The notes beneath the pieces were generated by a model. The model worked only from the letters and a program-made list of their open reading frames with translations. It was not told where the DNA came from and made no database searches. A program made the position numbers and the translations under genes. Below, one piece after another: positions 16,261 to 27,194 of a stretch of DNA of 64,000 nucleotides. How positions within the stretch are numbered: the first letter of the stretch is position 1; each line of letters starts with the position of its first letter. Source of the stretch: Paraspadella gotoi (lineage: Eukaryota; Chaetognatha); NCBI GenBank assembly GCA_051294375.1, contig CM119265.1:26637331-26701330 (forward strand), written 5' to 3'.

Positions 16261-17760
16261 TCCCGAGGTCGAAGATGTCGCGACTGTCGGAGAGCGATTG
16301 TCGAAGGAAAAATCAACAAAAGAACACGAAAAGGAATTCAGAAATCAAGCTTGAAGATTTAAAAAATATATATTTTTAAAAATTTTATAGCCTGATGGTT
16401 GAATATTTATTCGAAAAATAGGTTAGGTCGGTGGTTTTGACTCAACAATAATTTAATATCAGCGTTTTTTAGATTTAAAATTCCTTTTTTCAAATTCTAG
16501 TATTCACGCCATTGGCTGATGTTCGGTCTGTCTGTCTGTCTGGGCCGAGATTCAAGTCAATGTACGGATTATCTTGATAAAGATATGGATGAACCAAATC
16601 CTCGTTAAGTTGACTTTACGGTCAAATCACTAAATCTATTCGCGTTTATTTTTTCAGATGCCTAATACTCTATCAAGGCAAGAGGCTAAAATAATAACGC
16701 TGCAGATTTTAAAGGATTGTAGTTTAAATATTGTGACGGAGCCAATTTTTTTAAAATTCAAAATTCGATAATTAACGGTATGAAACTGGTAGTAACTGTG
16801 AAATAACCGTCCTTCTATAAACAACAGATTCAAAAGTTTTAAGAAGAGAAGAAGAAATAAGTAAATCATAAAAAAAAACAAAAAAAAAAAAAAAACAAGA
16901 ATTGATCGATCGCTGGTCATCGACGGATTCACGATTAAATCGATATAAATCTTAAATAAATCTCGAATAAACCTCAAATAAATCTCCAAATCCGACTTAT
17001 CGCTTTTCTATCGCTTTTTTTATCTTTCAGGTCCATCTTGATTTTTTTTCACCGAATCCAAATCCGCTTCACGGATCACGTCTTCACGTCTTCACTCAAC
17101 ATCTGTGAATGATTTTCTTATTTTTTCTTTAGGTTCTTTTGATGATATAGATTTGATTTGAGGATTTCTGGTCAAATTAAGCAAAAGATCAAAACATTTA
17201 TAAAAACATATTAACTTCTTTACAGCAGGGTTGATCGGATTTTTTCGAAGAGAAAGTGGATTAATTAGCCAAATTAAAAATGAGATATAAATACAATTTT
17301 ACAATCGTCTTAAAATCGGATAAGACTAAAAAAAAACATCTGTTTTGTGGTTTCCATGGATACGGGCTTATGTCGATAGCGTCTAATCGGGGTGGTCCTG
17401 CTTTTTCTTTTTTTAGATAGGTTATGTAATTTTTGATAAGTTTTGTTTTTTATCATTAATAGTATTTTTCTTAAATCGAATGAATGGAGATGGACATTCT
17501 AGTTTTTTTTTTAATTACTTCTTACTTGTTTTGTTTTGTTGTTTTTAAAAGGTAGAAATTCATTAACACATTAATTCTGTTTTCAAATTTGTCTCATTGC
17601 CAGGCTTCATTTGTAGTTGCGTGACGAGATAAATGTGATCCAGATCTCCTTTTCTGTGATTTTTCTCTTCACATCTTCGTTTTTCTTTTTTTTTTTTCAA
17701 TTCACAATCAATCATCTTCCCTTTTTTTTCTTTTCTCAATTCGACTCAAATTGATTTCCA
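16261..17760. other. Intergenic stretch
   Basis: No gene recognised. It includes a (GTCT)n run near 16525 and a palindromic CCATGG site at 17350 (GTTTCCATGGATAC). The 111-residue minus frame at 16654 is AT-driven and unsupported. Confidence 0.45.
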
Positions 17761-17776
17761 ATCCTCGCCCGTCGGT

Positions 17777-17998
17777 CACGTGTCTGTCTCGCGATTCTAT
17801 AGTCACGTGACCGGGATTAAATCTCGACGATCACGCGTCGCCGTCGAGAAGTTGTTTAATCTCGTTGCCAAGCAATGATCACCGCGAAGAGGACGACGAC
17901 GACGACGAGTCTCGATTAATTAGCGTCTCCATGGAGACGAATGACAACATTCGATGTTCGTTTGAATCACGTTTTCATCCTTTGTTTACATTCACGTG
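17777..17998 (+). promoter_or_regulatory. Promoter-like cluster: three CACGTG boxes and CCATGG palindrome
   Basis: CACGTG at 17777, 17804 (inside the perfect palindrome GTCACGTGAC) and 17993, and the 16-bp palindrome CGTCTCCATGGAGACG at 17924-17939. GTTGCCAAGCAATG, an X-box-like half site, lies near 17865. TCACGTGA is bound by bHLH-zip factors (USF, MITF/TFE). The last box abuts the ATG of the Asp-rich frame. Confidence 0.45.
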
Positions 17999-18050
17999 AT
18001 GTCTAACGACGACGACGAAGACGACGACGATGATGGTGATGATGTTGATT

Positions 18051-18085
<35 letters not shown>

Positions 18086-18298
18086 GATGATGATGATGAT
18101 GATGAAGACGACGACGATGATGATGTTGATTATGATGATGATGATGATGAAGATGATGATGATGATGATGATGATGAAGATGAAGAGGACGACGACGACG
18201 ATGATGGTGATGATGACGCCTGTCACTATGACAACAAGGAAAAGTTTAACAAAATCTTTTATAGAAAAAGAAACGAAAATCAAAGGCTTCATTTATAA
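17999..18298 (+). CDS. Hypothetical Asp-rich protein
   Basis: ATG at 17999 opens MSNDDDEDDDDDGDDVDYDD and continues as Asp/Glu with Gly, Val and Tyr for about 75 residues, then an ordinary tail (DACHYDNKEKFNKIFYRKRN, stop at 18298). The codons alternate GAC and GAT, keeping Asp, as a coding region would, but the DNA is also a simple GAY repeat. The E-box cluster and X-box-like palindromes just upstream make it the most promoter-like of the acidic frames. The opposite strand reads Ile/Val. No homology is recognised. Confidence 0.25.
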
Positions 18299-18747
18299 AA
18301 ACAAATGTATTTACTTATTTCTATCCGTTTGTTTCTGTTTTTTGTCAATCTGAGTACAGTCTCAAGCTCAGTCAAAAATGAGAGTTCCATTTTTGAAAGA
18401 TTTATTAAGTGAAAAAAGAGAGAGATTTTTATTGGTTAAAATTTCAAGATTGTAGATATCACGCATCTCTTTTTCACTCTTTCGTTTTTCACCAAAAAAG
18501 ACGGAAGTGTCTAAAAATTCGTCGATTTCCTAAGAATTGATTTAATTTAATTTAATTGATTTACAGTTGGAAACAACTATAAAAATAAACAATGCGTTAC
18601 CTTCTTAAAAAAAAATTAAAAAAATTAAATAGTCAGAAATAATCAACAAGTTAATCCGGCAAAGAAATAAAAACAAACAAAGTAAAATTCCCTCCTTTCT
18701 ACAACATCCGTACACTTTCCATGTTATTTTGCACTCTCGTTTCCATA

Positions 18748-18748
<1 letters not shown>

Positions 18749-18788
<40 letters not shown>

Positions 18789-18830
18789 TCTCTTCTCTTT
18801 CTCTCTCTCCTCTTCTCTCTTCTTCTCTCA

Positions 18831-18868
<38 letters not shown>
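18749..18868. repeat. (CT)n microsatellite
   Basis: CT-rich tract with TCTTC interruptions. Confidence 0.95.
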
Positions 18869-18872
<4 letters not shown>

Positions 18873-18954
18873 GAAATGGAGTTTTCCCCAATCGCTTTCG
18901 CTTCGCATGGCTTCTGTGGCTGAAATAATTGGAACCATTAAGAGAGGAAGCGAA

Positions 18955-19455
18955 ACGAAAATGGAAAGAAAAGGGAGAAATAAGGGAGAAATGGGAAAAT
19001 GGGAGAAATGGAAAAAGAAAAAAGAAAAACGGGAGAAATGGGAAAAAAGAATAAGGGAAAGTGGGAGAAATGGGAAAAAGAAAAAAGGGAAAATGGGAGA
19101 AATGGGAAAAAGAAAAAAAATGGAGAAATGAGAAATAAAAAAATGGAGAAGGGAGAAATTGGAAAGAGAAAAAAGGGAAAATGGGGTAAATGGTAAAAAG
19201 ACAAAAGGGAAAAGGGGAGAAATGGGAAAAAGAAAAAAAAAGAGAAATGGGAAATAAAAAAATGGAGAAGGGAGAAATTGGAAAAAGAAAAAAGGGAAAA
19301 TAGGAGAAATTGGAAATGGGAAATGGGAAAAAAAGAGAAATTGGAAATAAAAAAATGGATAAAAGAGAAATTGAAAAAGGAAAAAAATGGAATAAAAGGG
19401 AAAAAAGGAAAAAAAAGGAATAAAAGGAGAAAAGGGGAAAAAAGGAAAACCAAAG
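18955..19455. repeat. Polypurine tandem repeat
   Basis: Irregular 23-30-base units containing GGGAGAAATGGGAAAAAG. The minus strand lacks stops, so 310-, 222- and 176-residue Phe/Leu/Ser/Pro frames appear; these are not genes. Confidence 0.9.
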
Positions 19456-20246
19456 AACAAAAGAACAAACAATGTTTTTCTCTGTTTTACTTTCACGAGT
19501 TAAAATGAAGAAGCAAAGCGTGACGACTCTCTCTCTCTCGAGTCTCTCCTCTTGCTGCTGCGACTCCTGCTCTCTCTTCTCCCAAGCACTCTCTGGCAGC
19601 TCTCTACCCCCATCGTCCTCTCTGCCACGCTTATACTCAATGTGTTTATTTGTCAAATTTCGACAACAACCAGTAAAACTTAGTGACCGCTCTCACTCGA
19701 CGCCATGGCTCGTATGCATTGCGCCCTCGAGCCCTGGGCTCATCCACGATAACTATTCTATCTGGCGAATACTGCGGTGTCAAGTCTATACTTGGTTAGG
19801 GCGTGAACGCTTTAAAGACACTTGCTCTGCTCTGCCAGTGCCTCCTCTGCATCGTGTTACATGGCGGTCTCCTCTTCTTTTATCTATTTTCTACTATGCT
19901 CTCGTGTAGCGTGACAGATCTCTGCTGCATGGCATCATGAGTCATCTAGCTCGCATACTCTTTCTGCTCATCTCATTGCAACCAGTATCATGCCGGGGCA
20001 TCATACTTGGACACGCTTTCAACAGAAAATCTTCCCCAAAAACAGGAAAAGTTTCTCGACTCCATTTCTCGGAAATCGACAGCAGCGGTTTAAACCGACG
20101 AAGCTTGAAGGCCAGTTCTCTTCTCGTAAATATTGAACTGGATTTTAGTTACAGATCTGGTTTCTGATTGTTGAATCCATCAGCGGCTTGGACGCCAATC
20201 GAATCTGGAGGCGACGAAACCAACTTTCGCTTTCCACTTAGTGCCA

Positions 20247-20267
20247 CTCTCTCTCTCTCTCCTCTCT

Positions 20268-20302
<35 letters not shown>
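20247..20302. repeat. (CT)n microsatellite
   Basis: CT-rich run, also present in the second copy of block X near 51835-51902. Confidence 0.95.
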
Positions 20303-20305
<3 letters not shown>

Positions 20306-21203
20306 GCTCTCGTAAACAAATCGAACGGTTGCCCTTCCCCACTTCAGCCCTGAAAACTTTTGGCCACAGGAAATGCTTTTGTCTATAAAAATTGTCAACA
20401 TTGTTATGTTTAATATTAAATGATATTATATGAAATCCCAAAACGAGGCTAGTCGGATCGGCAGGATTGGAAGATAAACAGGACCGACATTTTTCCCTTG
20501 GCGGTCAGAGCGAAGAATCTAAACAAAATCCATGAAGTAAAAAATATAACTGAATAAAAAATATTATCTATCTATATTTATTATATATATATATTTTGAT
20601 GCTAGTGCGGAGTACAATAAGTATTCCCCGATCTAATACTTAAGGGAGTGATCTTTTCATACAATTGAAACATTCTTTAAATATTTTCCACTTCATTGAT
20701 AGGGAAGCCAGGTACTCTGGGAGTGAATAAGTAAGACTGTGAGAGAGTCTTGATTGAAAGCTTGCAGGGACTTGCTTTGTCATTATCTTGTAAGAGTGAT
20801 GGAAGTCTTAAACCACCATAGCCTGTCCAAAGTCAGGGGTAAGATAGTTTATTTATTAAATGAATAGATTATTTTTATATTGGTTGTACCAATTTCATTA
20901 AAACTGGTTTCCTTTATAATTCAGTTTCTATTTCTAAAAATTCCTCTTCACCAACGACGTCGAAGATTCTGGAAAAAAAAACTTCGCTTGTTTCTCTTCG
21001 TTTATCAAATTAAGAATCCCGATCATTTCCCCCTTTTTTTGCCCTGGAACCAAAATGGAATCGAAATGGAACCGAAATGGAACCAAATGGACCCGTCGAC
21101 CGCCATCTGGCGATTCCGGTTCCATTCTGTATCCGTGAACACTTGAGTTCTTATAAACCACCCGTGAATATATTCGATTAGGCATCGAGATGGAGTAAAC
21201 GCT

Positions 21204-21343
21204 CTCTCTCCCTCTCTCTCCTCTCTCTCTCTCTCTCTGTCTCTCTCCTCCTCATTCACACTCACAGGAATCGGCTCGTTGCTTCATTAAACTCTCGATA
21301 TTCATGTAGTTGTCTCATTCTCGTTTCCTCTCTCTCATCTCTC

Positions 21344-21390
<47 letters not shown>

Positions 21391-21440
21391 CTCTACTCTC
21401 TCTCTCTTTCTCTCTCTCTCTCTCATCTTCACTCTCTCTC
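21204..21440. repeat. (CT)n tracts
   Basis: Two CT-rich runs (21204-21250 and 21326-21440) separated by about 75 bases. Confidence 0.93.
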
Positions 21441-22545
21441 GGTGAACTTCAAATCACCGACGTTTGGCGGCCCGTGAACGGAGAAGAAGTGATGAAAGGG
21501 TGAAGGAGGAGAAAAAGGCAGAGAGGAGGAGGAGGAGAAGGCGAAAAAAATTTCAAAAATGAGTGAATTGTCTGAGTGAGGAAGTCGACGAAATCACAGA
21601 AGTTGATGATCTTAATCACCGGAAATAATCACTTCGAACTGATGAAAAATTATTGAAAACATTAAAAAGTTTCTAAAGCTAAAATAACTTTGAGTTAAAT
21701 TACGCTAGCCTTCACCCCGCCCCCTTTGAAAAAGATTCATTTTTTAAATATAAGTCTCAAACTGTTTGTGTTTTTTATATTAAGCATTCTAACTTTTAAA
21801 AATCTGTAGACGACCGAATTTAAAAAAAAAAGTTTCATTAAGAAGAAATTAATTGCGAACAAACATTGTCTTTGTAAATTTTAGTTTAATACTATAAATG
21901 CTAAATTTGGGCCAAATACTAAAATCGTAGTTTGAAAGAATCTCCCATTTTTTTGTTCCGCAGATGCGATGGGCGGATCCCGAGTTTAACTAAATCATCA
22001 AATGGAGCGAAAAAGTAAAAACAACGACGCAACAAAATGGAATCAAAATGGCGGAAATGGAGAAAAAAGGGCAGAACAAAAGGGAAACTGAGAGAAAATA
22101 TGAAAAAATAAAGAAAAACATGAAATGAGAAAGAAATAAAAGAAAAAAATATGAAAAAAAGAAAGAAAGAAATCTATAGACTTTTGAAATTTGAAAAGTT
22201 TTTGAAATAAGACATGAAGGTAAAAAACAAAAACAAAAATGTTAAAATAGAAAAAGAATTAAAAACAAGTACAAAATGACTGTAAATATGACATTTTATC
22301 CTCTTTAGTTAAACAATTAAATTTTTTTTTAATCATAAAATAATAAAAATAATAAAAATATTACCCAAGCGTCTCTGTAGGTATTAAGACGACAGTCAGA
22401 TTATTTTTTCTCCAATAATTTGCATGCGAAAGAAAAAAAAATCCAAATGGTTAGCGACCCAAAAAATTTCCCTTCGTTTATTCATTTTTGTTTTCAATTA
22501 ACATACAACCAGATTTTTTATTGGATAAACGGTTTCCACGGCTGG

Positions 22546-22550
<5 letters not shown>

Positions 22551-22612
<62 letters not shown>

Positions 22613-22630
22613 ATCTCACTCTCCCTTCAC
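22551..22630. repeat. (CT)n microsatellite
   Basis: CT run, repeated at 54226-54300 in the second copy. Confidence 0.95.
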
Positions 22631-23303
22631 GCTCTCTCTCAATCCAATTTGCGTGCTCCGACAAAAGGAAACCAGGTGAGAAGAAGCCGATCAGGATGAA
22701 AAATTAAGGTGAAAAAAAAATATCGCCGATCGGCTAAAAAATCTGCCGAGAAAACAGAAATTACTTTTCTTTTCTTTTTTTTCCTTTTTTTTCCTTTTTT
22801 GAATTTTTCCCATTTCTTTCGATAACCTAATGTGTGGACTTTAAGACGATGATTTTTCATTTATTTAAGTTATACTTAAAATAACATTAGTATTAAAAGT
22901 CTATAAAATTCGAAATTTTATTTCCATCCAATTCAATTAACTCACTCTTCGCCCCGCTCACCCTACACACACAGAGAGAGACCAACTCGCACAAAACCCG
23001 ATTCCATTAAAACCTTCTTCTAACCCTTACTCGACAATCTGTCTCCCCCCCCCCTGTTCGCCCTTATTCAGCAGTCAGCACAGCCTCACCCCGAGTGGAA
23101 AAAACCCGAAGCTAAATGGTCCACACACTTTTACTAATGGATTTAATTACTCTTTGGCGTGACCCGATTCATTGAGTCAAAAGTGCTGAGTCCAAAAGGT
23201 CGAAAGCGAAAGAATGGGTTTTTTTGTTGTTATTAAGACGCAGAGAGATCGAGATGTTTAGCGAAGTTGCTGCTGATGGCTGTTGAAGCTGGGCAGCAAT
23301 TGA

Positions 23304-23600
23304 TTATGCGACGTAAGAGGGGCGGAGACTAAGCCGGTGAGCAGGTGGTGACCTGGTGGATGGTGTGGGTGGTAGGCGGCAGTTGGTAGGCTGGGGATGT
23401 TGATGCGAAAGATGATTTATGGGGGAAAAGAGAGATCGTTTGCGTAGGAGGAGGAGAGGAGGAAGAGGAGGAGGAAGAATTACGACGTCAACGTCTTCGT
23501 CGTCGGTCTTGCCGTGTTTCGGTTTGCCCGCCCGATTTTTCGCCTCCCGCCCCTCCCGGGGCCCCCCCGGGTCGTCGTCGCTCCTTTTCGTCGGGAATAA
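23304..23600 (-). CDS. Candidate hydrophilic C-terminal exon of the second transporter
   Basis: The acceptor CCCTCGCAG precedes TTATTCCC at 23600. The frame reads LFPTKRSDDDPGGPREGREA, then KNRAGKPKHGKTDDEDVDVV, a Pro/Leu stretch, and NHLSHQHPQPTNCRLPPTPS, stopping at TAA 23304. A charged, disordered tail would suit the cytoplasmic C-terminus of the MFS-like exon upstream on the same strand. The second half is compositionally biased and may be untranslated. No homology is seen. Confidence 0.22.
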   Translation of the reverse strand, partial: LFPTKRSDDDPGGPREGREAKNRAGKPKHGKTDDEDVDVVILPPPLPPLLLLRKRSLFSPINHLSHQHPQPTNCRLPPTPSTRSPPAHRLSLRPSYVA

Positions 23601-23713
23601 CTGCGAGGGAAGAAAAACAGATATAAGATGTCCGTTTTCCCCCTCTCGGAAAAAGAGGACGAAAGACACGATCGGCGTTGTCGTCTTTGTTGTTGTTGAT
23701 TATTATGCGCCAT

Positions 23714-24103
23714 CTACGAGCGTCGTCGGGCGATCGTCGTTATCCGAGGGCGGCCGCGGGGAAGGAAAAGAGTAATGTCGGGCGATGAGGAAACCGCCGA
23801 AGGGTTTCGCTGGCGAGTCTGCCGGAGGAAGCGGCGGCGGCGGAGGCGGGAGGCCAAGTCCGGAGATCTTCTGGGCACGGCCGAAAGGAACGTTTCGGCG
23901 GGGAAGTGCGCGGAGATTTGGACGCCTGTCCGTGTTGACAAAGCTACGCCATCCGCCGGCTGCCGAAAGGACGAACGGCGCCGGGAGAGAAGAAGAATGA
24001 CTCGGCCGGCAAGGAAGATGGAAACGGCGCCGATGTTAAGAGTACCGCCGAATGGCGTTCGCGATGAAGAGACGAGCAAAGGCGCGCCGGCACGCCCGAC
24101 TGC
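23714..24103 (-). CDS. MFS transporter C-terminal part, SLC22-like, frame-uncertain
   Basis: After the acceptor CTCTCTCCAG (24105) the main frame reads TPFGGTLNIGAVSIFLAG, RVILLLSRRR, then ISAHFPAETFLSAV, and ends LFLPRGRPRITTIARRRS. Reading adjacent frames adds FARLFIANAIRRY before it and ISGLGL with an Ala-rich stretch after it. The order (YYGLSLNxGxLG-type helix, RR, AELFPT, GLG helix, LPETRGRPLPxTI) matches the C-terminal half of SLC22/organic-cation transporters, with ET missing from LPETRG. It needs two or three frame changes, as in the MFS gene at 9.3 kb. GC-rich, single-copy. Confidence 0.38.
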   Translation of the reverse strand, partial: AVGRAGAPLLVSSSRTPFGGTLNIGAVSIFLAGRVILLLSRRRSSFRQPADGVALSTRTGVQISAHFPAETFLSAVPRRSPDLASRLRRRRFLRQTRQRNPSAVSSSPDITLFLPRGRPRITTIARRRS

Positions 24104-24109
24104 CTGGAG

Positions 24110-24360
24110 AGAGGGAGGACGGCGCGCCTGTCGGGACTCGTTAGCGGGAGACAGGAGAGCGGCGTCGGTCCCGTCTGAGCGGCGTCCTGGGGGCGGCCGA
24201 TCGCTGCCGCATGCCCAGCGTGTAGCTCGTGGGTAGGCGGATGGCAGGCGCGGCAGAGGGCCGAGGCAAGCAGCGGCGGGAGAATTTTCGAGAGCCGGAA
24301 AGTAGACTGGGAGAATTCGAGAGCGAGTGTAGGTTCTTCTTGTTTGTGGGGAATACATGG
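24110..24360 (-). CDS. GC-rich region 5' of the SLC22-like exon, possibly coding
   Basis: High-GC stretch with all three minus frames open over 150-240 bases (for example RLPTSYTLGMRQRSAAP). It continues the base composition of the transporter exon but no motif is recognised. It could be the preceding exon, with frame breaks, or a CpG-rich intron. Confidence 0.15.
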
Positions 24361-24363
24361 GTG

Positions 24364-24457
24364 GGAGAGAGAGAGAGAGAGAGAGAAGAAAGAGAGAGAA
24401 GAGAAGAAGAAGAGAGAGAGAGAGAGAGAGAGAGAGTTAGAGGAGAGAGAGAGAGAA
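24364..24457. repeat. (GA)n microsatellite
   Basis: GA-rich tract with AAG interruptions. Confidence 0.95.
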
Positions 24458-24479
24458 GACAGCCCGGAGATGGCGGGTT

Positions 24480-26555
24480 AAGAGGGAGGTGAAATTGCAA
24501 AATTTTATTGACTTATTATTTTTTGACGGACGAAATTAGTTTTTCGCAGTTTAGACTATACACTTAAATAATTACGTCTCGGCCTTCGGACGTGCAATTA
24601 TGTATAGGTTAATGGCAGAATGTGATTGTTTTTAATGTATTGCAGAATGGCGTAAAGGCAGAAAAGTCGCTTGTTATCTTTCAATAAGGCGTGCCAAATG
24701 ACGGTTGTTATCTAAGATTGGCCGCAACGAAAGGTCAAGTTTATTGGGGATGCGCAGTGTCGGAGATGAAACGTCAATGTTCGAAATGAACAACAATATA
24801 GATGCCACGACAGAACGATTGAAAAAAAAGTGATAATCGAAAGTATTTTCTATTTTCTTTCGATGGATTGAAGGCTTTGAATGTCCTTTTTTTAGAAAGT
24901 GAGGGGATGGGGGTGTAAGAAAGAAGAAGGGAGAGGAAGGCGTAGAGTAAAGAGGTAGGAGGAGGAGCTCAGGGAGAAGGAGTGTCGGGGGCAATAGTGG
25001 CACGAAATCGAATCTGGCGCAAAATATAAAATACCAAGAGGAATTTTGAGGAAGAATGGATAAATATTGATCGGCGGAAGAGCGTCTTTTTTTTTTTTTG
25101 AAATGGAATCGAAAAACGCAATGGAGGAATAATAATAGGAGGAGGGGAGGAGGAGGGAAGGAGGAGGACGGAAAGAACAAGAAGTAAATAAAGCAATTGA
25201 GTACAACGACGACGAGACGACAGACGATCGACGACGGAACGACGAACGACGACGACGAAAAACCGAGCGGCGAAAAGAACCAGAAGAATGGAATGGTAAT
25301 TGATAGGGAGGAGGAAGAGCGAATGCAGAAGAGGAAAATATTGAGATGCGGGAGAGAGGGAGGGGAAGTAGGAGGAAGAGGAGGGGGGAAACTGGAGAGG
25401 AAAACATCAAAGAGAGAGAAGAGAGAGAAAGAGAGAGGAGAGAGAGAGAGAGAGAGAGTAACCGTAACAAAGAGAAAGTAAAACCGTTTAGAGATTCTGA
25501 GTGATACGTTATAATTAATGTTGGCCGAATCATAGAAGAGAAAAAAAAACACTTTAAGATTTCCCAAAGAAACTTTTGATTATTGCTATTATGTTCAAAT
25601 ATTTCTATTAAGGAATTTAAAAATATTATGTAACAATAATGATGTCAGGTTGTAATTATATCAGCTAAGTATTGAAATGTTTTAAAGGGATGTTTTTGAA
25701 AAAATTTAAAGAGGCTCGTGAATCAATATTTAAATATTTTGTATTGTGTTGAAACTAATTTTCAAAATCATCTTAAATGCATTGATTTTTTTTCGTCAAT
25801 TATTGATGATTCATGCAATCGATAGTGGTAATTATTTGAAATTCAGGCGGATTGGGAACGAAATGGGGTGAAAAACCAAATAGAAACAAAATAGATAAAA
25901 AATAAAGGGATTCTCTAAATTTATATGACATGTTATGAAATTGGTTACAACTAATACAAAAAGTTATTCATTTAGAAAAGAATTCTCGTTCCAGGCCTTT
26001 TTGTCGTTACGTCGTGATGATAAATGATATTAAATAGTTGTTTTACTTCCTAATAATAGCGACAATTTTTCGTTTTCTAAGACAAAACAAGACTTTAGGT
26101 TGTGTTGGTTAACGACAACAATAACGCTGCCGTTAGTAATGCAATGTCATCGCGTCGTTGATAATGAGAGCGTCAAAATTGCATTGTTGATAAAGTATCA
26201 TTGCATCAATAGTAATGTTAATGACATTGAGTCGATCCTTTAATAATTGGATTAATGTTATCGCATTCGTGTTAACAGACATGTCACTAAATCTTTGATA
26301 ATGACAGTGTTATTGCGTCGTTGGAGATACGGCCGTCATTATGGCGTCCCTCATTTTTGACATCATGACGGCGTGAACTGCCGTGAGCCAGTGAACCGCT
26401 CGTTGGTCCGTGAAATCGAATCACGTCAACGACGAAGAGTTTGGAAATTAAAACCGTCGACTGCTTTTATGGTGTGGGAAATTCATGGTGGCGTAAAATC
26501 GTGATGTTATATTTAAGCTAGTGGGCTCTTTGGAGTAAGAGAGAGAGAGAGAAAG

Positions 26556-26627
<72 letters not shown>

Positions 26628-27190
26628 GAGAGAGGTGGGGGACTGCGAAATGGCGAATAAGAGATGAACCAAATTTCAGTCTGTGTTTGCTTAAACGTAG
26701 GCAAGCGGCGGGAAAGCTGTCCGAGGGGGGAGAGCAGAGGGAGGTGAGGGAAGGAGGGAGAGAGGGAAGATGGGGATGGAATGAAGAGGAAGATGGTTAG
26801 AGAAGAAGAAGGAGGAAAGAGTGATAAGGCTTTAGAAGAAAAGTGAGTGATTGAAAAATAAAAAAAAGCTCTTTAGTGAAATTGATGTACTCGTGTTATT
26901 TGGAAAATGCGGTAAAAGGCAGAATAAATAAAAAAAATCGATGGGAGAATAGTAAAAGAAACTGAATAAATACCGTAAATAGACATTGATCTTTCATAAT
27001 GTTCCTCTCGTATACATTTCAGAATAGACAGTTACATTTTACATTCATTTGTATCATTATCAAATAGTAAAATTATCAGATGAGCTTTCAGAAAAAATAT
27101 TGGCCAGTAATGATCTTCAAATTTTAAGTATTTATAGCACCTTTTTCAACTATTTCTTAAACCCCTTTCACTGCCCTCCTCCTCTTCCTC
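24480..27190. other. Intergenic stretch with purine-rich tracts
   Basis: 24890-25190 and 25300-25480 are purine-rich, giving long false frames on the minus strand. 25200-25260 is a GACGA repeat. 26100-26320 has loose repeats of TTGCATCG/GATAATG words. No gene is recognised. Confidence 0.5.
26536..26635. repeat. (GA)n microsatellite
   Basis: GA run with short interruptions. Confidence 0.96.
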
Positions 27191-27194
27191 ACTC

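Larger units (their letters stand above)
19770..23235 (+). repeat. Block X, copy 1 (segmental duplication)
   Basis: Colinear direct copy at about 51420-54930; for example CAATAATTTGCATGCGAA at 22410 and 54091, and TAAATGGTCCACACACTTT at about 23115 and 54810. Its last 540 bases also occur inverted at 44100-44650. Within it, 20590-20850 has balanced composition and words such as AGGTACTCTGGGAGTG, possibly an old dispersed element. No gene is recognised. Confidence 0.8.

Noticed and set aside
18724-19656. 310-residue Phe/Ser/Leu/Pro frame on the minus strand
   Set aside because: Lies across the GGGAGAAATGGGAAAAAG tandem repeat. Overlapping 222- and 176-residue frames of the same composition show it is repeat-driven.
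24674-25567. 297-residue frame on the minus strand, at first sight a membrane protein
   Set aside because: Hydrophobicity comes from a pyrimidine-rich strand (TTT, CTC, TCC codons). Parallel frames in the same strand are equally open, and no motif or splice structure supports it.
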